A stretch of DNA of 36,607 nucleotides from Blakeslea trispora (lineage: Eukaryota > Mucoromycota > Mucoromycetes > Mucorales > Choanephoraceae): assembly GCA_025331445.1 (NCBI GenBank), contig JAIWNE010000196.1:1-36607 (forward strand), read 5' to 3'. The translations under genes were made by a program, and so were the position numbers. Within the stretch, counting starts at the first letter, position 1. Each line of letters begins with the position of its first letter. Of this stretch, positions 33,288 to 36,607 are shown one piece after another. Under the pieces are notes generated by a model. The model was not told the DNA's origin and did no database searches. It saw nothing but the letters and a program-made list of their open reading frames with translations.

Positions 33288-34394
33288 TCATGTACTTCTT
33301 GATCTACTACGGCTGCTAAAACTACGACTACGACTGCTACTGCTACTGTCATCACGATGGTGACGATGACGAGCTACAGGAGATCGACCACGACTATCAC
33401 TACTGTAACTACGACTTCTTCTGGGAGAACGACTTGCTGAGGAACGACTAGAGACAGAGGGACTTCTGTGCTTTCTGCTTCTTATGGGACTTCTAGAAGG
33501 ACTTCTAGAGGCACTTCTAGAGGCACTGCTTGAGGAACTGACAGAGGGACTTCTCTGTTTTCTGTTTCTTCTGATGGGACTTCTAGAAGGGCTTCTGTGC
33601 CTTCTGCTTCTGACAGGACTTCTAGAAGGGCTTCTGTACTTTCTTCGAGTGGGAGAGCGACTATAACGACTTCTCTTTCCACTCTCTTGCTTTTGTCTAT
33701 ATCTCTCCCTCTCCATCTTTTCTTCACGTGCTTGATATTCAGCTTCTTTACGAGCCTTTCTTTCTTCCTTTAGTCTTTCTTGTACTTCACGATCAAAAGC
33801 AGCACCTTCTACATATTCCTTGTGTATCTTGAGTGCATTTCTCATTTTGGCATTGTCCTTTTCTTTTGCTTCTGCACGTTGATGTACTTCATATGCTTTA
33901 AAGCTAAATAAGCAGGAGTTAATAAAACGCATTGAGGTATTCTTTAAAGAGACTTACTTTCTAGCATCAGTAGGTTCCATCTTTTCTAAATCAGCCAATA
34001 AGCTTTCTCTTAATGCTTGTACTTTTTCTTCAATGACATCTTCAGCCAACCTATTCAAGAGATTAGAGGGTATGAATAAATGGCTTTGTTTTTTTTTACT
34101 TACCCTTCTTCTTCTAATCGAATGCTTAATTCCATACATTTGACTTCTACTTTACGCTTTCTGTCATGGTCCAATATGGCTGCATTGGCTTGTTTTACTT
34201 GAGGTAAAGATTTGAAATCTTCTTGGCGATCACGGTTATCTTGTCGAGGTGGTTTTACGAATGAAAGGTTACGAATAACATAACCGTTGGTGCCTAAGAC
34301 ATGGAGTAAGTCCATCTTTCTCAAGACACTATAGAGTCTTTATTTTTTTTTTACCTGAACCACGGGGAGTGCTTAAACCAATACCGTTATACAT
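33288..34394 (-). CDS. CWC21: Cwc21/SRRM2-like spliceosomal protein with RS tail
   Basis: Four exons (34394-34355, 34293-34104, 34050-33958, 33903-33288) give 312 aa. The first exon is only 40 nt and encodes MYNGIGLSTPRGS; with exon 2 it forms the diagnostic GTNGYVIRNLSFVK start shared by yeast Cwc21, fission yeast Cwf21 and human SRRM2. A cwf21-type helical segment (about 75-100, VIEEKVQALRESLLADLEK) follows; in yeast this region contacts Prp8 and Snu114 in the activated spliceosome. Residues 110-183 are a charged coiled coil. Residues about 184-312 are an Arg/Ser tail with repeated SPSRSP(I/V)R and RSPSVSS units, as in SR proteins and SRRM2, whereas yeast Cwc21 has none. It probably helps first-step splicing and is a likely SR-kinase substrate (inference). 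It shares a 168-bp divergent promoter with the CTNNBL1-like gene. Confidence 0.92.
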
Positions 34395-34562
34395 GATTTA
34401 GTGTAAAAAGAGAGAGAGAGAAAAGAAAAAAGAAATATAGCAAATAAATCAAGAAAGTCACATGACATTTTTTTTTTTTTTGCTTTATTTTATTTATTTA
34501 TTTTTTTGGCCTTTTTTTTTACGTGTCAAGTTTTTTCCAACTGCGTCTATCCTTTACATACA
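34395..34562. promoter_or_regulatory. 168-bp bidirectional promoter of CWC21 and the CTNNBL1-like gene
   Basis: The two start codons face away from each other across 168 bp. The interval is highly biased: A/G-rich (AGAGAGAG, AAAGAAAAAAG) next to CWC21 and T-rich (T14 near 34468-34481, then TTTATTTATTTATTTTTTT) next to the CTNNBL1-like gene. In both transcripts the 5' leader is therefore pyrimidine rich. No TATA box is obvious on the CWC21 side. Confidence 0.65.
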
Positions 34563-36607
34563 ATGAATATTGACGACATCTTTAAGGCAGGTATGCCACC
34601 CACCCTTTTCTTTCCCTCTGTTCTAACATGTTCTTCAGTAGATTCCGGCCATCCCCACAGGTCGCAACAAGCGAAAGATGCCTGCTACACCAGACATGGC
34701 CTTTTTCGATAAATACAAGTCAGCAGAAGAAGGAGAGCAAGATAGTACAGGCCAGCATGACACCAAGAGGCGAATGGTACTAGAAGAAGAAGAGGAAGAG
34801 GAAACATATCACTATCAAGATCAAGATGCTGACATTGAAGACGAAGAAGGTCGTTTCTTTGGCGGTGGTCTAACAGCTGAACAAAGCAATATTCTTGATT
34901 TAGTGGATGAATACGATGCGGAAGAAGTAAGCAGATCTTTCAAGTCTGTCTTTTTTTTTTTACTTCTGAAACTTATCTAGTCTTAGACAGAACAGTTGAC
35001 TGCAGCCAATGTCAAGGCGATGATTCTCAAGTTTGAAAAGGCCATCAATAAGAATCAAGAGATGCGAGTGCGTTATCCTGATCAGTTTGAAAAGTTTATG
35101 GAATCAGAAACTGACTTGGATGAACAAATCAAGCATCTCTTGACACTGACAGAAGCACCTCAGATGTATCAAGAATTTGTTCATCTCGGCAGTGTCGCTT
35201 CCTTGATGACCTTATTGAGTCATGAAAATACAGATATTGCGATTGACACGATTGATCTCATCAACGAATTGATTGATGAGGATGTGGGTGTAGGTGAAGA
35301 TATAGAGCGATCAGAACAAGTACAGGCCTCTATCAAATCCTTTGTGGAAGCCATGGTAGGTGAAGATTAGCAACAGTCAGAAAAAAAAGAAAGGGGCAGA
35401 AACTTACATGGACTAGATTGAGAATGAGCTATTGCCTTTGTTGGTTCAAAATCTAGATAGATTAAACGAACAAGAAGAATCAGATCGTCAAGGTGTCTTT
35501 AAGATTATGGGCATTTTTGAGAGCTTGATTTCATTGGATACCCACTATGCAGATCATATTGCTTTGAAGGCTAATGTGTTGCCCTGGCTTCTGAAGCGCA
35601 TCCAGGCAAAACAGTTTGATGCCAATGTAGGCTATGCAAGCGAAATCTTGTCTATTCTCTTACAAGACAATCGAGGTAAATCGTATTTATTATATGTGTC
35701 ATGACAATGCATTGACTTTTTTTTTTTATATAGATATTCGTTTGAAAGTAGGCGAATTGGATGGCATTGATATTCTCTTGAGAGCCTTATCGGTAAAAAA
35801 GAAAATATTGTTCATGATGATAGACAATTGATGATACAGTATAGGTGTATCGTCGAAAAGACGCTGAAATAGAAGATGAATCCGAAATGGTCGAGAATTA
35901 CTTTAATGCCCTATGTCTACTCTTGAATGAACCTGAAAACAAGACGCGATTTTTGGTATCCGAAGGAATTGAACTGATGGTCTTGATGCTCAAGTAAGTT
36001 CCTATCTCGATTGTGCTGATGATAAACTAAACCCATCTATTTAGAGAAAAGACTCTAGCTCGTATTAGAGCAGTCAAAGTACTAAACTATGCGCTCAGTG
36101 GAGAACAGAGCCGAGAGAGATGTATTCGATTTGTAGATGCCTCTGGTCTAAAAGCGCTTTTCCCCTTATTTATGGGTAAGAACAACCGAAAGCTTAAAAA
36201 GTCACATGCTTCTGCTTTTCATGAATCCGAAGACGAAGGTAAGAGGATGAAGAAGAAGAGAAAAAGGACGAAATTCATTGGTTTTCATTCCTAGAGCATA
36301 TTACATGTATTATTTTATCCTTGCTTCGATCACTGAAACAGTCCGATGTTCAACGGATGCGTGTCTTGCTTAAATTCACAGAAAGTGATTATGAGAAAGT
36401 AGATCGGTTGATTGAGATGAAGGAACAATACGAACAGAGAGACGACAATGTGAAACGAGAACTGATGGACCTGAAAGCATCACTCGATCCAGAAGATCTG
36501 GAAGAATTCGAAGCTGATGTGTACATTAGACGATTGGATGCCGGTCTTTTTACACTTCAACGCGTCTGTCTGTTGATTGCAGCACTAAGTGAAGAAGAAA
36601 AGGTATT
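34563..36607 (+). CDS. CTNNBL1-like (beta-catenin-like 1) spliceosome-associated armadillo protein, 3' end missing
   Basis: Eight exons are visible: 34563-34590, 34661-34926, 34987-35355, 35417-35675, 35734-35792, 35845-35993, 36045-36238, and 36295 to the edge. They give about 544 aa, with perhaps 50-60 residues beyond the window; a donor GTATT may begin at 36603. The family is an ARM-repeat solenoid that binds the CDC5L/Prp19 complex. The N-terminus has a basic patch (GRNKRKMP) and an acidic stretch (EEEEEEE). Recognised blocks: KAMILKFEKAINKNQEMR with FEKFMESETDLD; LLVQNLDRLNEQEE; LPWLLKRIQAKQFDANVGY; ILLQDNRDIRLKVGELDGID; ALFPLFMGK; FTESDYEKVDRLIE; and YIRRLDAGLFTLQRVC. These follow human CTNNBL1 along its length. 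The second exon is taken to begin at 34661 because only that acceptor keeps the frame with the 28-nt first exon. The expected role is nuclear pre-mRNA splicing, fitting its divergent neighbour CWC21. Confidence 0.95.

Noticed and set aside
34639..34660. Upstream splice acceptor (TTCAG or CAGTAG) for CTNNBL1-like exon 2
   Set aside because: With the 28-nt first exon these acceptors put the following codons out of frame with the conserved sequence; the CACAG at 34656-34660 keeps the frame.

Overview
This window reads as nuclear DNA of an early-diverging fungus, most likely a Mucorales species (Mucoromycota). That is an inference. The grounds are many short GT..AG introns (about 49-85 nt), AT-rich non-coding DNA full of A/T and GA tracts, very compact gene spacing, fungal-style ERG9, RIX1, OMA1 and Cwc21 genes, and decayed Tc1-type DNA transposons next to an ORF family I associate with Rhizopus-like genomes. 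There is no operon, plasmid, phage or CRISPR content. Gene models below were built by hand: every internal exon junction has GT/AG ends and the phases add up to an open frame.

Layout. 1-458 (-): start of an unrecognised Ser/Asn/His-rich protein. 459-3147: 2.7 kb without a gene, holding a long (GA)n microsatellite. 3148-5662 (-): a CM1-motif (centrosomin/Mto1-type) coiled-coil protein. 5759-20318 (-): the complete cytoplasmic dynein heavy chain, 8 exons, 4703 aa. 20319-23600: a transposon graveyard with a degenerate repeated ORF, a 138-bp TA-flanked MITE, and a Tc1/mariner transposase whose middle has been replaced by AT-rich DNA carrying a regularly spaced octamer. 23614-26339 (+): RIX1/PELP1-like ribosome assembly factor. 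26772-28213 (+): squalene synthase. 28275-29506 (-): FLX1/SLC25A32-like mitochondrial carrier. 29507-30542: no gene. 30543-31349 (-): bHLH transcription factor. 32010-33233 (+): OMA1 metallopeptidase. 33288-34394 (-): Cwc21/SRRM2-like splicing factor with an RS tail. 34563 to the right edge (+): CTNNBL1-like spliceosome-associated armadillo protein, incomplete.

Working relations. The dynein heavy chain and the CM1 protein both belong to the microtubule cytoskeleton and lie in tandem 96 bp apart. Cwc21 and CTNNBL1 are both spliceosome components and diverge from a shared 168-bp promoter. ERG9/FLX1 and OMA1/CWC21 are convergent pairs with only 61 and 54 bp between stop codons, so their 3' UTRs probably overlap. 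The other genes are ordinary housekeeping functions. I found no convincing new multi-gene system. The least explained stretch is the octamer-bearing insert inside the broken transposase (about 22210-22800).
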